The notes under the pieces were generated by a model that was given only the letters and a program-made list of their open reading frames with translations, was not told the origin of the DNA and made no database searches. Positions 10,883-20,268 of a DNA stretch of 64,000 nt are shown one piece after another. Source of the stretch: Gymnothorax reevesii (lineage: Eukaryota; Chordata; Actinopteri; Anguilliformes; Muraenidae); contig CM056580.1 in the NCBI GenBank assembly GCA_029721435.1, positions 24,236,367-24,300,366 on the forward strand. The letters run 5' to 3'. The position numbers and the translations under genes are program-made. Each line of letters opens with the position of its first letter. Position 1 is the stretch's first letter.

Positions 10883-11071
10883 AGGCTCGCTGGCAAGGTA
10901 GCCAGGGCATGTACTTATTAGGAGACACTTCTACTGACAGGACCCTTCAACTGTCACATCTCTCCCCCTCTTTCGTGAGCGTGACCTCACGCTCCATGCT
11001 TGACGCATGCTGCCATCCATCAGGATGCCCCAGATCCTGCCGATTACACCAGAATGTAGCAGGCCGAAGGA

Positions 11072-11144
11072 GCGCCAGGCGGGGACTTGAGCCTCCAGAC
11101 TCCCGGGTAAGAGTCATGCGCGCTGACCACATCACCAAAGAGCC
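11072..11144 (-). ncRNA. tRNA-like sequence with A and B boxes, copy 2
   Basis: Second copy of the same segment, differing from copy 1 at a few positions, including the B box (GGCTCAAGTCC) and the A box (TGGTGATGTGG). The same reservations about folding apply. Confidence 0.5.
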
Positions 11145-11259
11145 AGGCTCACTGGCAAGGTAGCCAGGGCATGTACTTATTAGGAGACACTTCTAGTGAC
11201 AGGACCCTTCAACTGTCACATATGTATATATGATGTCAATAAAGATGCGGGGGAAAAAA

Positions 11260-11545
11260 AAACAGACGGTCTTTGGCACAGAGATATAAACAAGAGCCAT
11301 CTGGCAATGGCGTGTCCCCCCGGCCCCCCACATTCATAGATTAACTGCTCAAGAAATTCCGAAATACCAAAAGGCACATCTACATGATATATCAGATCTT
11401 CACATCAAATTTCGTGAAAAAATATTTAATGATTTTGGAGTTCTGCCCCGGAAACGAAATTATTACGGACATACAGACATCGCTATCGATAACAGACAGA
11501 CATGGCTATTGCTATATCCCCCCGCATTATATGCCGGAGGGATAA
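11260..11545. repeat. dispersed repeat with GACAGACA text and terminal hairpin
   Basis: The stretch ends with GGACATACAGACATCGC..., an ACAGACAGACATGGC run, TATATCCCCCCGC, and TGCCGGAGGGATAAAA. A related ending (ACAGACAGACAGACGG... then ATATCCCTCC... and GAGGGGTAAAA) occurs at 46499-46568, so the two are likely members of one repeat family. No coding content. Confidence 0.5.
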
Positions 11546-11858
11546 AAAAAAAAAACTAGAGTGGAAAATGTCATTGGCTGGACCAAAGCGCACATGGCAG
11601 AATAGCTCCGCAATCTTGTATATGTATAAGTGTCCAATGAGACGCATGTAAACAGTAAACATGGGTGTCCACATTTATCATTTTTTTTTGGGTGGGGGAC
11701 TTGTTTTCCGTGTTCTATTTTATCTTTAAAAAAAGGAATCTTAAAAAAGGACACGGAGAAGAAATTGTAATTGAACAACAATATTTATGCTCATTATTTG
11801 GCAAAGCTAAAGAATAAGCTCTACGATTGTCTTACCTTGCATAAATGTAGTGTCTAGG

Positions 11859-12347
11859 TGTCCGAAAGTCGGACAGCGTTTCAATATAACTCCGTGTCCG
11901 ACAGTCGATTATTGTTTTAGTTATTAAACGTGAATGTTTTGATCAGAGGGCTCAGTTCTTCAAGATGAGTACCCTGAATTTCAATCAATGTTTTCTGTTT
12001 AAACTTTGCTCAATAAAGTGAGTCGACATTGGCGCGGGACTTTGTGCATTTATGACAAATTTAGCGACTGCCGGACAGAGATCCTAAAATACTCCGTGTC
12101 TGAAAGTCATAAAATTTTTGATTTTTCGAGTATTCCAGCAATTATCCGACGTACAAACTTGGCCATGTTGGTGTTCGACCTTCACAAAATGCAAATTGAT
12201 AGCTATAGACTTTTCTTGGTAAAACAGTGCTTTTAGTCAGTGAGCAAATCAATTCCATGACCATTGACATTGATTTAAATATTGCATCCACGATCTAGAC
12301 TGTCAGACACAAGTTACAAAGTACTCCATGTCTGGAAGCCAGCAGAA
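11859..12347. repeat. three degenerate copies of an about 50-bp module
   Basis: Modules at 11859-11912, 12064-12113 and 12295-12347 share the order GACTGxCGGACA, about 20 bases, then TACTCCGTGTCTGAAAGTC with substitutions. Spacing is about 205 and 231 bp, suggesting an old tandem repeat of about 200-230 bp whose intervening sequence has diverged. Confidence 0.5.
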
Positions 12348-12529
12348 AGTAAAAGTATTGATATGAGAGCAGATTTATAACGAAATAAAGAATAAAAATA
12401 CATCACCAACAATCAGAACATCCAGTGTGCACTGCAATCAATTTATTTGGGACATTTTTATAAATAGGGGAGAGCTGGTGCGGAAGTAACGTGGGACGAA
12501 AGTAATACAGCGATTTACTCACAGCCATC

Positions 12530-13019
12530 TGTAATGTGAATATGGGCCACTAGATGGCGGTATTTACCTTTTTTTTGTTCAGCTCAGACTGGAGTCATGT
12601 TTAGACATGTCCTGGACATGTCTGGGGCAAGTCCCCGAAAGGTAAAGAAGAGAGGTCTAAATGTGGGTGGGGTCTGCAAAAGAGTATATAAGGCAAAGAA
12701 TTGAGACAGTAAAGTAGTAGGAGAAATTGCAAGAAGAGGATACGTGTGACCAGACCTGTCATTTCTGTTCAAGACCTGTGAAATTTCTTTTCTGGATTTT
12801 TTTTCGTGTTAGAGCATTTTCCCTTACCCAGGACATCACCAAGCCAACCCCACAAAAAGGGACTGTAAATATTTCTCTTTTTTGTTGTGTTAAATTTTGG
12901 TCTTTAGGTTAGTTAGTTGTTATTGTCTTTGTTTAATTAAATGTGTTTGAGTTTTAAAACTGTATCTGTCATCTGTTGCTGTTGCGTAGTAAATCTAATA
13001 ACAAATTGGGGCCATAACA
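12530..13019 (+). mobile_element. solo LTR of the same family as the Gmr1-like element
   Basis: 490 bp starting TGTAATGTGA and ending GGGGCCATAACA, colinear with both 487-bp LTRs of the element at 19212-25237. Shared text includes TGTCTGGGGCA, GTGGGTGGGGTCTGCAAAAG and AACAAATTGGGGCCATAACA. It is flanked by the 4-bp repeat CATC (12526-12529 and 13020-13023), a target-site duplication. No internal region remains, as expected from recombination between two LTRs. It is clearly more diverged than the paired LTRs, so it is older. Confidence 0.92.
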
Positions 13020-13153
13020 CATCCAAACTTCAATTCGTCTAATTAGGTGAGCACGTGCAGCTCGCGACACTCTCTAAGCCTTACCGACACACCTGTGAAG
13101 GAGGAACTTGAGGCTGAAAGGCAAGCACATGGGGAAAAAAAAGGCTATTCAAA

Positions 13154-13402
13154 ATGAAAGGCAAGGCAATCAAATACAAAATACCAAAGAAGCAAAGCAA
13201 AGCGAAGAAACAGAGGGCAGGTACAAAAATAAAAACTCTAGACGACTCCTCATCGGAAGATGATGAGTCCCTGTGCCTGGTCTGTGTAGAGCCATTTGGA
13301 AACAGCCGCCCAGGAGAAACCTGGGTGCAGTGCATAATATGCAAAGGATGGGCCCATGAAGAATGCACCCCTGGCAAATCAATCTACATATGCCAGAACT
13401 GA
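13154..13402 (+). pseudogene. cysteine-rich C-terminal fragment, probably of a transposase
   Basis: An 82-codon open frame starts with a basic stretch (KYKIPKKQSKAKKQ), then an acidic serine patch (DDSSSEDDES), then CLVCVEPFGNS, GETWVQCIICKGW, AHEECT and YICQN. The C-x2-C, C-x2-C, H-x3-C, C spacing resembles the PHD-like or zinc-ribbon tails found at the C-terminus of pogo/Tigger-type transposases. Upstream catalytic domains are absent, and the solo LTR sits 130 bp upstream. I infer the 3' end of a degraded transposase gene. A host PHD-finger exon is the alternative, but no splice acceptor stands out before it. Confidence 0.5.
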
Positions 13403-14394
13403 CTAGTGAGTCTGACTAGTGAGGTCAAGTTTTGTTTGAGATTTTCTGACAGGATGTTCCAGGACTGACTTGTGAGGTCAGGTTTTGTTTGAGTTTTCTT
13501 TAATCGATCTTCCAGGACACGTTTAAGTTTCATAATGCGTGTTGCATAATATTTTATGTTAAGATTTATTCACTATTATTAAAAAAAACAACAACCATAA
13601 TTTTGTCCTTGTTTTATTAGTTGCAAAATCCAGTGTGATCTTACCTCATATAGTGTGACAACTTCTATCTGATTGCTTATAACTCGGCACTGACATAAAA
13701 TATGAAAATGACATGAATACAAAACATATACCTGAGACTTTGGTCTTTCATCTGGTACACTTTTTTTTATTTATGATGTATTGATTCCAAGAAATATATA
13801 AGAGTGTAAAAAGTGTGACAACAAGCCCCTTCTCCCCCATGTAAATGAAACCGCGCCAGTTTCAGTTTCCGCGAAAACACAGTTAATAATAAGTCTTCTT
13901 TGCCAGGTAATTTAACTGGCACCTTCTAGCCAATTATTTTAACTGTAATTTTACAATCAATTCACCATGGAATTCAGCGCATGTTCAGTGTAAACCACAA
14001 TTAAAGGCGCGCAGGACTCCACTTATTGTTAAAATGACAAGGAGACAATGCATTAATTTAAGGATTAAATTCAGTCAGTTTATAACTTTATGCAGGAAAA
14101 CAGAACTGGCCTGGTGCAGGTCGGTGAAAAAATAAATAATGGCCTGTTGCAAATACCTGCCTGGTTCTAATAAACGCCTGGGGTCCAAGTCGACTTTGCG
14201 AAATAAAAGCCTGGGCTACTAAATGGTCATAAACGGTAATTGAGTGTGGGAGGATTACACCACTGTCATAACAATCAGTCCGATGTTTAATATTTTGAGT
14301 ACAAATGTGGACGGATCTTCAGTGGCTCAGCAAGTAAGTAAATAAAAATAATGAAAGATGAACAGATGTATTTACACAATGGATTCTCATGATT
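13403..14394. other. non-coding region
   Basis: AT-rich DNA without a recognisable gene. The end of the tentative DNA transposon lies near 13850, and a copy of the AAACGCCTGGGGTCC repeat also seen near 10.6 kb lies at 14130-14230. Confidence 0.5.
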
Positions 14395-14920
14395 GCTTGT
14401 GGGAAGAACTGGAGATACACAGCATGGCCAGAAGTATGTGGTCTCCGGCCAATCCATTGTCTTGTTCCAAAATCATGGGCATTATTACAGTGTCGGTCTC
14501 CCACTTGTTTCCGTAACAGCTTCTGCTTTTCCGGGAAGGCTTTCTGCAAGATGTAAGGATATTGCTGTAGGAATTTACTCCCATTCATCCTGGGAAAACA
14601 GATGTTAGGCTAAGCACAATTGTTGGGCGATTACGTCTGGCTCAAAATCAGTTTTCCAGTCGACCCAAAACTTTTTATGACTCTGTGCTAATCAGAAAAA
14701 GTTCTCTGGACCAGTCTCAATGAATCTTGCATGGACCACACTCTGCGCTCTGTTCCCGAAACAGGAAAAGGCCTCACCCAAACTACTAGAGCAATGGACT
14801 GTCATCACATTTCAAGCCATTGAACATCAAGATTACCCTCAGTGGAGCTAGAAAGAAAGAAAAGAAAAAACCAAGACTAAAGAGTGTCCACATGCTTTCA
14901 ACTGCACAACAAAGGACCCT
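14395..14920 (-). mobile_element. Tc1-like element remnant (second family)
   Basis: Contains the characteristic words of a widespread fish Tc1-like family in order: GGCCAGAAGTATGTGG, TTCCAAAATCATGGGCATTA, GGGAAGGCTTTCTGCAAGATG, TTGGGCGATTACGTCTGGCTC, AACAGGAAAAGGCC and AGTGTCCACATGCTTTCA. The transposase would be encoded on the minus strand, but large internal segments are missing and no frame survives. Recognition is from memory of that family; no alignment was run. Confidence 0.65.
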
Positions 14921-14944
14921 TGGTTCATGGCAGTGAAAAAGGTT

Positions 14945-14967
14945 AACCCAAAACCAGTGAAGTTGGC
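14945..14967 (+). repeat. left terminal inverted repeat of the Tc1-like element
   Basis: 23 bp, an exact reverse complement of 16515-16537. It forms the outer core of a longer imperfect inverted repeat reaching about 15075. Confidence 0.9.
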
Positions 14968-15160
14968 ACTTTATGTAAATCGTAGATAAAAACAATACAA
15001 TGATGTGCAAATCCTTTTCAACTTATATTCAATTGAATACACTGCAAAGACAAGATGTTTAATGTTCAAACTGAGAAACTTAATTTTTTTTTGCAATTAA
15101 TCATTAACTTAGAATTTAAAGGCAGCAACACATTGCAAAAAAGTTGGCACAGGGGCCTTT

Positions 15161-16177
15161 TTACCACTGTGTTACATCGCCTTTCCTTTTAACGACACTC
15201 AGTAAACGTTTGGGAACTGAGGAGACCAATTTTTGAAGCTTTTCAGGTGGAACTCTTTCCCATTCTTGCTTGATGTACAGCTTAAGTTGTTCAACAGTCC
15301 GGGGTCTCCGTTGTCGTATTTTACGCTTCATAATGCGCCACACATTTTCAATGGCAGACAGGTCTGGACTACCTGCAGGCCAGTCTAGTACCCGCACTCT
15401 TTTACTACGGAGCCATGCTGTTGTAACACGTGCAGAATGTGGCTTGGCATTGTCTTGCTGAAATAAGCAGGGGCGTCCATGAAAAACACGTTGCTTGAAT
15501 GGCAAAATATGTTGTTTCAAAACCTGTATGTACCTTTCAGCATTAATGGTGCCTTAACATATGTGTAAGTTGCCCATGCCTTGGGCACTAATACACCCCC
15601 ATACAATCACAGATGCTGGCTTTTGAACTTTGCGCTTATAACAGTCCGGATGGTTCTTTTCCTCTTTGGTCCGGAGGACACGACGTCCACAGTTTCCAAA
15701 AACAATTTGAAATGTGGACTCGTCAGACCACAGAACACTATTCCACTTTGCATCAGTCCATCTTAGATGAGCTTGGGCCCAGCGAAGCCGGCGGCGTTTC
15801 TGGGTGCTGTTGATAAATGGCTTTCGCTTTTCATTGTAGAGTTTTAACTTGTACATGTAGCGACGAACTGTAGTTACTGACAGTGGTTTTCTGAAGTGTT
15901 CCTGAGCCCATGTGGTGATGTGCTTTACATACTGATGTCGGTTTTTGATGCAGTACCGCCTGAGGGATCAAAGGTCACGGGCATTCAATGTTGGTTTTCG
16001 GCCTTGTCGCTTACGTGCAGTGATTTCTCCAGATTCCCTGAACCTTTTGACGACATTACGGACCGTAGATGATGAAATCCCTAAATTTCTTGCAATAGCT
16101 TGTTGAGGAATGTTGTTTTTAATCTGTTCGACAATCAGCTCACGCATTTGTTCACTAAGTGGTGACCCTCACCCCAT
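15161..16177 (-). pseudogene. Tc1-like transposase with two nonsense codons
   Basis: A 339-codon minus-strand frame, about the full length of a Tc1 transposase. It has an N-terminal paired-like helix-turn-helix (from about codon 25: QAIARNLGISSSTVRN), the catalytic Asp in SVLWSDEST, the PASVIVWGCISAQGMG core, the second Asp in FQQDNAKPHSA and the Glu in LSAIENVW, with 34 residues between the last two (DD34E). It ends KGDVTQW at the stop 15163-15161. In-frame stops are TGA at codon 3 (ancestral CGA likely) and TAA at 15553-15551. Apart from these it appears colinear and open in its C-terminal two thirds, so it is a young but inactive copy. The start was chosen from the ATG that begins the conserved N-terminus. 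Confidence 0.9.
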
Positions 16178-16514
16178 CCTTGTTTGTGAATGACTGAGCA
16201 TTTCAGGGAAGCTGCTTTTATACCCAATCATGGCACCCACCTGTGCCCAATTAGCCCGTTCACCTGTGGGATGTTCAAAATAAGTGTTTGATGAGCATTC
16301 CTCAGCACTCTCAGTCTTTTTTGCCACTTGTGCCAGCTTTTTTGAAACATGTTGCAGGCATCAAATTCCAAATGAGCTAATATTTGCAAAAAATTACAAA
16401 GTTTACCTGATCGAATATTAAGTAACTTGTCTTTGCAGTGTATTCAATTGAATATAGGTTGAAAAGGATTTGCAAATCATTGTATTCTGTTTTTATTTCC
16501 GATTTACACAACGA

Positions 16515-16537
16515 GCCAACTTCACTGGTTTTGGGTT
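16515..16537 (-). repeat. right terminal inverted repeat of the Tc1-like element
   Basis: Exact partner of 14945-14967. Confidence 0.9.
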
Positions 16538-16717
16538 TTGTACATGAGCTTTGATGCTGGGCTTCAGGAATTCAGACAAAAAGTCCAACTGGCAATCAAC
16601 ATGCATCACTGATGGGTGTTACTGCTTGGTGCCTAAATGGAAACAGAAACAGGAAACAGTTGATGTGATGAGAGACACAAAATATGAAAGCCATTATGTT
16701 TTTGCGCTGCAGTAAGT

Positions 16718-16761
16718 TTTTTTTTTTTTTTTTAATTATTTGGGGGGGGGGGGGGGGGGGG
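16718..16761. repeat. T-tract followed by an uninterrupted 20-base G-tract
   Basis: T-run at about 16718-16733, then 20 consecutive G at 16742-16761. The G-run can form a G-quadruplex and is a likely site of polymerase slippage or assembly error. Confidence 0.9.
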
Positions 16762-17124
16762 TTGTATAAGGGCAACAGAAGAGAAAATTTGGGACAAAAC
16801 TTATTTTTCGGACACTTTGTATTCAAGGTTAATCAGTACTGAACAAATCACCAGTAAACAGAGCTTATTGTTCTTCCTGACAAATATTTAGTGGTAGAAT
16901 GCCTCTTACCTTGCCTTTTCTTCCTCACTGACTTTGGTTTCTTTGTTGGATGACACCCCAGCTATTTTGGAGAAATCTTGCAAATGACCTTGAGCACCCA
17001 GTTGTGGGGTGGGGCACACAACCCTTGCCTTTTTTGGTAATAAACCTGCCGGGAGAGGGGCTCTTTAGGGTCACAAGAAGAAAGCCAGAGCTGGTGACAG
17101 GGGCAATATATAGAGAATATCAAA

Positions 17125-17325
17125 CACTCTCAGAAATAGGGGTACAGTCCATTTCTGTTCCCCAAGGTATTATCTACCCTTTAAGGCTAAGTATAGGACC
17201 TCAAGATACCTGTGCGAACCTTTTTAGGGTCTAAAAGGTACTTTAATGTTCCAAAACAAATAAAAACCCACTTCTAAGGTACAACAGCAGTACCTTTGAG
17301 GGTACTGCCCCAGTGACCAGGTTCA
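17125..17325. repeat. dispersed fish repeat (GGTAC-rich, non-autonomous)
   Basis: Text such as AAGGTACTTTAATGTTCC, GTACCTTTGAGGGTACTG and CCCCAGTGACCAG is typical of a short interspersed non-autonomous element common in fish genomes. Recognition is from memory; boundaries are approximate. Confidence 0.5.
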
Positions 17326-18042
17326 TTTTTGAATGGAAATGATGTTGTAGCACTACTTCCTACAGCTTGTCATATCTACTTAATAGCCATCATGAAATAG
17401 GCACCCCGTTCATCTCTGTGAGAGACAGCTGAACCACCTCAGCTAGTCTGTAGCTTCTAGTGTTTCATTGCCCGCGAATTTCACACTATTTAAAAAAGCA
17501 AACTTTTTAAAAGCCGCGTTTTTGTTCGTGTCACGAGACCTATTCGCTGTCACAGTGTTATTTGTTGTTATCCATGAATGAAATGGCTGTCTGAGACAGC
17601 CAAACGCTTAGAGCCAAACTGTGTTGCTATAAAGTTAGATAGCGAGCTTGGTATGATGTTAGCACAAGTATGGTTAACGGTTCAGTTTTCGTGTCAAGGC
17701 AGATTTTGCCCTGATGTAAATAATATGTTATTCTCGTCGATTCTGCCGTTGGTTTTGGGTCTCTTATGTTTTGTATTTTTTTTTTTAACAGCAGCAGTAT
17801 CTGCGGGAAAAGTAAAATAAAAAAGTTTAAAAACGATAGCTCAACAGTTTGTTTCTTGTTAGGAGAACAGAAAGAGCACCTTTGGTTCTTTTCAGTGAAT
17901 GAGTGAAGGCTAAAATTTGGTACATGGGCATATGTATGGGTACAGTATTAACTATGATGTACTGATTCGTTTGTTTTCGCTGCATTCCTGGTATGAAGCA
18001 TTGTGTTTACAGCAGATGTACTGGGCGGCTGAGCTGGCGCAT

Positions 18043-18213
18043 AACATACATCATCGCCAAACGTTAGGGATTAGTTTGCAGGTAGACCAATGATTTTAAA
18101 CTTCAGATGAGCACCCACCCACCAGGAAATAAAAACTTGTCAATGACAACTGGCCAGACTCTGTATACAAAGCAAAGCAAAGTAGGAGAGTCTGGTTTTA
18201 CCAGGCTAGCAGT
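18043..18213 (-). repeat. dispersed repeat, inverted partner of 30491-30655
   Basis: The reverse complement begins TAGCCTGGTAAAACCAGACT and continues colinearly with 30491-30655 (GTCTGGCCAGT, CAAGTxTTTAxTTCCTGGTGG, GAAGTTTAAAATCA, AACGTTTGGCGAT). This is one end of a non-autonomous transposon family; AGACTCT/AGAGTCT arms form a hairpin inside it. Confidence 0.7.
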
Positions 18214-18734
18214 CCAGTGCTTCGTCTCTGGAAGCTGCAGAGAAAATTCAGACCTGTAATGTTACACCTGCCTGGCTGCATCTAATGACAACTGACTGGT
18301 TGTACATTTCATGGCTTAGGAAGTTATGTATAACTATCTATGATCAAGCACAGGATTTTTAAAAGAGCCAGGAGGCTGTAAAACTTTGTTTTGTCCGATC
18401 AAATAACTATATGTAATTCATGTTGATGATTGATTCCCAACAAGTAACTACCATCTTGGAGAAATTCGCGTTTTATTTTAAAAAAAATCTGCCGACTTTG
18501 GAGTCCAAATCTTCCAAGAAATGTCTTCGGAGGTCTTAGGGTGATGAAGTATGGGGAGGGACTCGTAGGGATAATGGCTGCCATTGTTTACTTTGGGCAC
18601 GTTGTTGTTTGTTGAGTTCTTGTCGAGCTGTAAATCGGAGTCTGAAAGTCTTTCATGTCTATGTTGCTCTGAAGGAGTCAATGCTTTCAGTTTGTAGGAG
18701 AAAACTAATGGCACTTAATCAAACTATCGTTAGG

Positions 18735-18874
18735 GGGGAAGAATTTTTTTTATCCAACCTCTACCTTTTCTGGCTTTTTATTTGCTAGAACAATTTTAAA
18801 AGGGGGGTGCCAGTATATTTTAGGGGGTTTTAGTGAGAAAGGGGTTTAGAATTTAATATTTACATTTAATACGC
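18735..18874 (+). repeat. left part of an older repeat hosting the nested elements
   Basis: Homologous, in inverted orientation, to about 44320-44455 (shared ATCCAACCTCxACxTTT, GCTAGAACAATTTTAAAAGG-like text and GGGGTTTAGAATTTxATATT). Its continuation resumes at 25249 after the nested MITE and LTR element. Confidence 0.7.
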
Positions 18875-19211
18875 AGATAGCAAAATTCTTCTGGTCCATA
18901 TCTGGCCCACACCCGACACGTTTGACATATACCGCATGGAATGATGGCACTTGGGCGCTCCACTCCTGTTTGCCAGAACTTGGCCACAACCTAGCCATCA
19001 CAATGCCAGATGTCAACCAAGAACATGTGATGCAGCAAATGTGGGTCATTTTCAGACTGACCATTGTCACTCTGCCAAATATTTGCCAATTGTGGGACAT
19101 ATTTGTTTTGTGATATTCAGGCCGGAATCAGCATTTACCACGTGGGCCACTTTAGGCTCACATCTATTTTGTTTGGGCCAAAAGAATGCCTGATGTGGCC
19201 CATATCTGTAT
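18875..19211 (+). mobile_element. MITE-like unit split near its right end by the LTR element
   Basis: Begins AGATAGCA at 18875. The matching TGCTATCT occurs at 25241-25248, just after the LTR element. Subterminal TCTGGCCCAC and GTGGCCCATATC words are inverted with respect to each other. The unit is missing from the paralogous repeat at 44180-44455, which supports it being an insertion of about 345 bp. No coding capacity; superfamily not assigned. Confidence 0.55.
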
Positions 19212-19698
19212 TGTAATGTGAGTATAGGCCACTGGATGACAGTGTTTGCCTTTTTTTTGTTGAGCTCGGGCTGGAGTCGTGTTTGGGCGTGTCCTGGACG
19301 TGTCTGGGGCAGGTCTCAGAGGATTAAAAAAAAGAGGTCTAGATGTGGGTGGGGTCTGCAAAAGAGTGTATGGGGAGGGGAATTGGGACAGTGGAGTAGT
19401 AGGAGAAATTGCAAGAAGATGACCAGACCTGCCATTCTGTTCAAGACCTGTGACGTTTCTTTTGTGGATTTCTTTGCCTGTGTTTGAGCATTTTCATCAT
19501 CCAGGACATCACCAAGCCACCCCCACGAAAAGGGATTGTAAATATTTATGTTTTGTACATAATTCAATCTTGGTCTTTAGGTTAGTTAGTTGTTATTGTC
19601 TTTGATAATTAAATGTGTTTGAGTTTTTAAAACTGTGTCTGTCATCCCTTGCTGTTGCTGTTGTGTTATAAATGTAATAACAAATTGGGGCCATAACA
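19212..19698 (+). repeat. 5' LTR
   Basis: 487 bp, TG...CA ends. It contains an AAATTAAATGTG-type AT-rich 3' part and ends GGGGCCATAACA. It is colinear with the 3' LTR with 4 substitutions and no indels. Confidence 0.95.
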
Positions 19699-19701
19699 AA
19701 T

Positions 19702-19722
19702 TGGGGGCTCAAGGTCCGGGAT
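19702..19722 (+). promoter_or_regulatory. primer binding site, tRNA-Pro-like with 3 extra bases
   Basis: Four bases after the LTR, TGGGGGCTC is followed by AAG and then GTCCGGGAT. Without the AAG this is the pattern of a tRNA-Pro-type primer binding site. Either the site carries an insertion or the primer differs. Confidence 0.6.
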
Positions 19723-19815
19723 AGACCATTTTGTGAGTAATTTATTGAAAATTTAACATTTCAAATTGTAAAATTGATTTTTTTTTAATTGAATACATAT
19801 ATATTGACAACAGCA

Positions 19816-20268
19816 ATGGATGATTTCTTTGCATCACCAACCGTAGGGGGTTTGAAGTCTTTTAAAAAGACAGAACTGCTAGAAATTTGTAGACATTTAG
19901 AGCTGACAGAGGTGAAACCAGCCATGCGAAAAGCAAGACTGGCTCGAGAGATAGTTGAATATTACATTGATGAAAATGTGTTTGCACCGGGAGATCTGGA
20001 ACAGTTTCCAGTGGAAAATCCAAATATAGAAATGGAACTTAAATTAAAAATGCTAGAGATTGAAAGGGAGGAAAGAGGAAAAGAAAGGGAGGAAAGAGAA
20101 AAAGAAAGGGAGGAAAAAGAAAAGCAAAGAGAATTTGAAAGGGAAGAAAAAGAAAAACAAAGGCAGTTTGAGTTAGAAAAATTAGCAAGAGAAGAGAAAA
20201 TAGAAAGGGAGGAAAAAGAAAAACAAATAGAATTTGAGTTAGAAAAATTTGCAAGACAGAGATTTTGA
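19816..20268 (+). pseudogene. gag: Gag, N-terminal part (SAP-like head and charged coiled coil)
   Basis: From the ATG at 19816 (MDDFFASPTVGG) to a stop at 20268. Residues about 15-50 (KKTELLEICRHLEL...MRKARLAREIVEYY) form a small helical SAP-like module. Residues about 75-150 are a long charged coiled coil built of repeats of the type EREEREKEREEKEKQ. The frame ends where the coding continues in the next frame (TTTGAATTAGAGAAATTC...). The shift can be explained by loss of two bases in a GAGAGA run (about 20256-20263), so it is probably a mutation; a programmed shift cannot be excluded. An earlier in-frame TTG exists, but the ATG fits the conserved start better. Confidence 0.85.

Larger units (their letters stand above)
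10792..11221. repeat. tandem pair of about 167-bp units, 263-bp period
   Basis: The unit at 10792-10959 is repeated at 11055-11221 with about 95% identity, starting TGTAGCAGGCCGAAGGAG and ending CTTCAACTGTCACAT. The 95-bp spacer (10960-11054) occurs once. Each unit contains a tRNA-like segment on the minus strand, listed separately. The close similarity implies a recent duplication or two insertions of one family. Confidence 0.85.
12473..13850. mobile_element. possible DNA transposon remnant hosting a solo LTR
   Basis: Left-hand text GGGGAGAGCTGGTGCGG (from about 12470) and the reverse complement of right-hand text near 13850 (GGGGGAGAAGGGGCTTG) share a G-rich terminal start. Between them lie a solo LTR (12530-13019) and an open frame resembling the C-terminus of a transposase (13154-13402). 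Together these suggest an internally deleted Tc1/mariner-pogo type element. The termini match only over about 8 bases, so the boundaries are tentative. Confidence 0.35.
14944..16542 (-). mobile_element. nearly complete Tc1-like transposon
   Basis: The termini AACCCAAAACCAGTGAAGTT (from 14945) and its exact reverse complement (to 16537) are perfect over 23 bp, and the next about 75 bp inward are also inverted, including AATACAATGATxTGCAAATC and TATTCAATTGAATA. TA dinucleotides stand at both edges, as expected for Tc1 target duplication. The interior is one broken transposase gene on the minus strand. Total length is about 1.6 kb. It lies directly beside the remnant of another Tc1-like family at 14395-14920. 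Confidence 0.9.
16543..18734. other. non-coding region with dispersed repeats
   Basis: No gene recognised. It holds a T-run followed by a 20-base G-run, a fish-type GGTACC-rich repeat (17125-17325) and a dispersed repeat at 18043-18213. The remaining text shows no exon-like frames. Confidence 0.5.
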
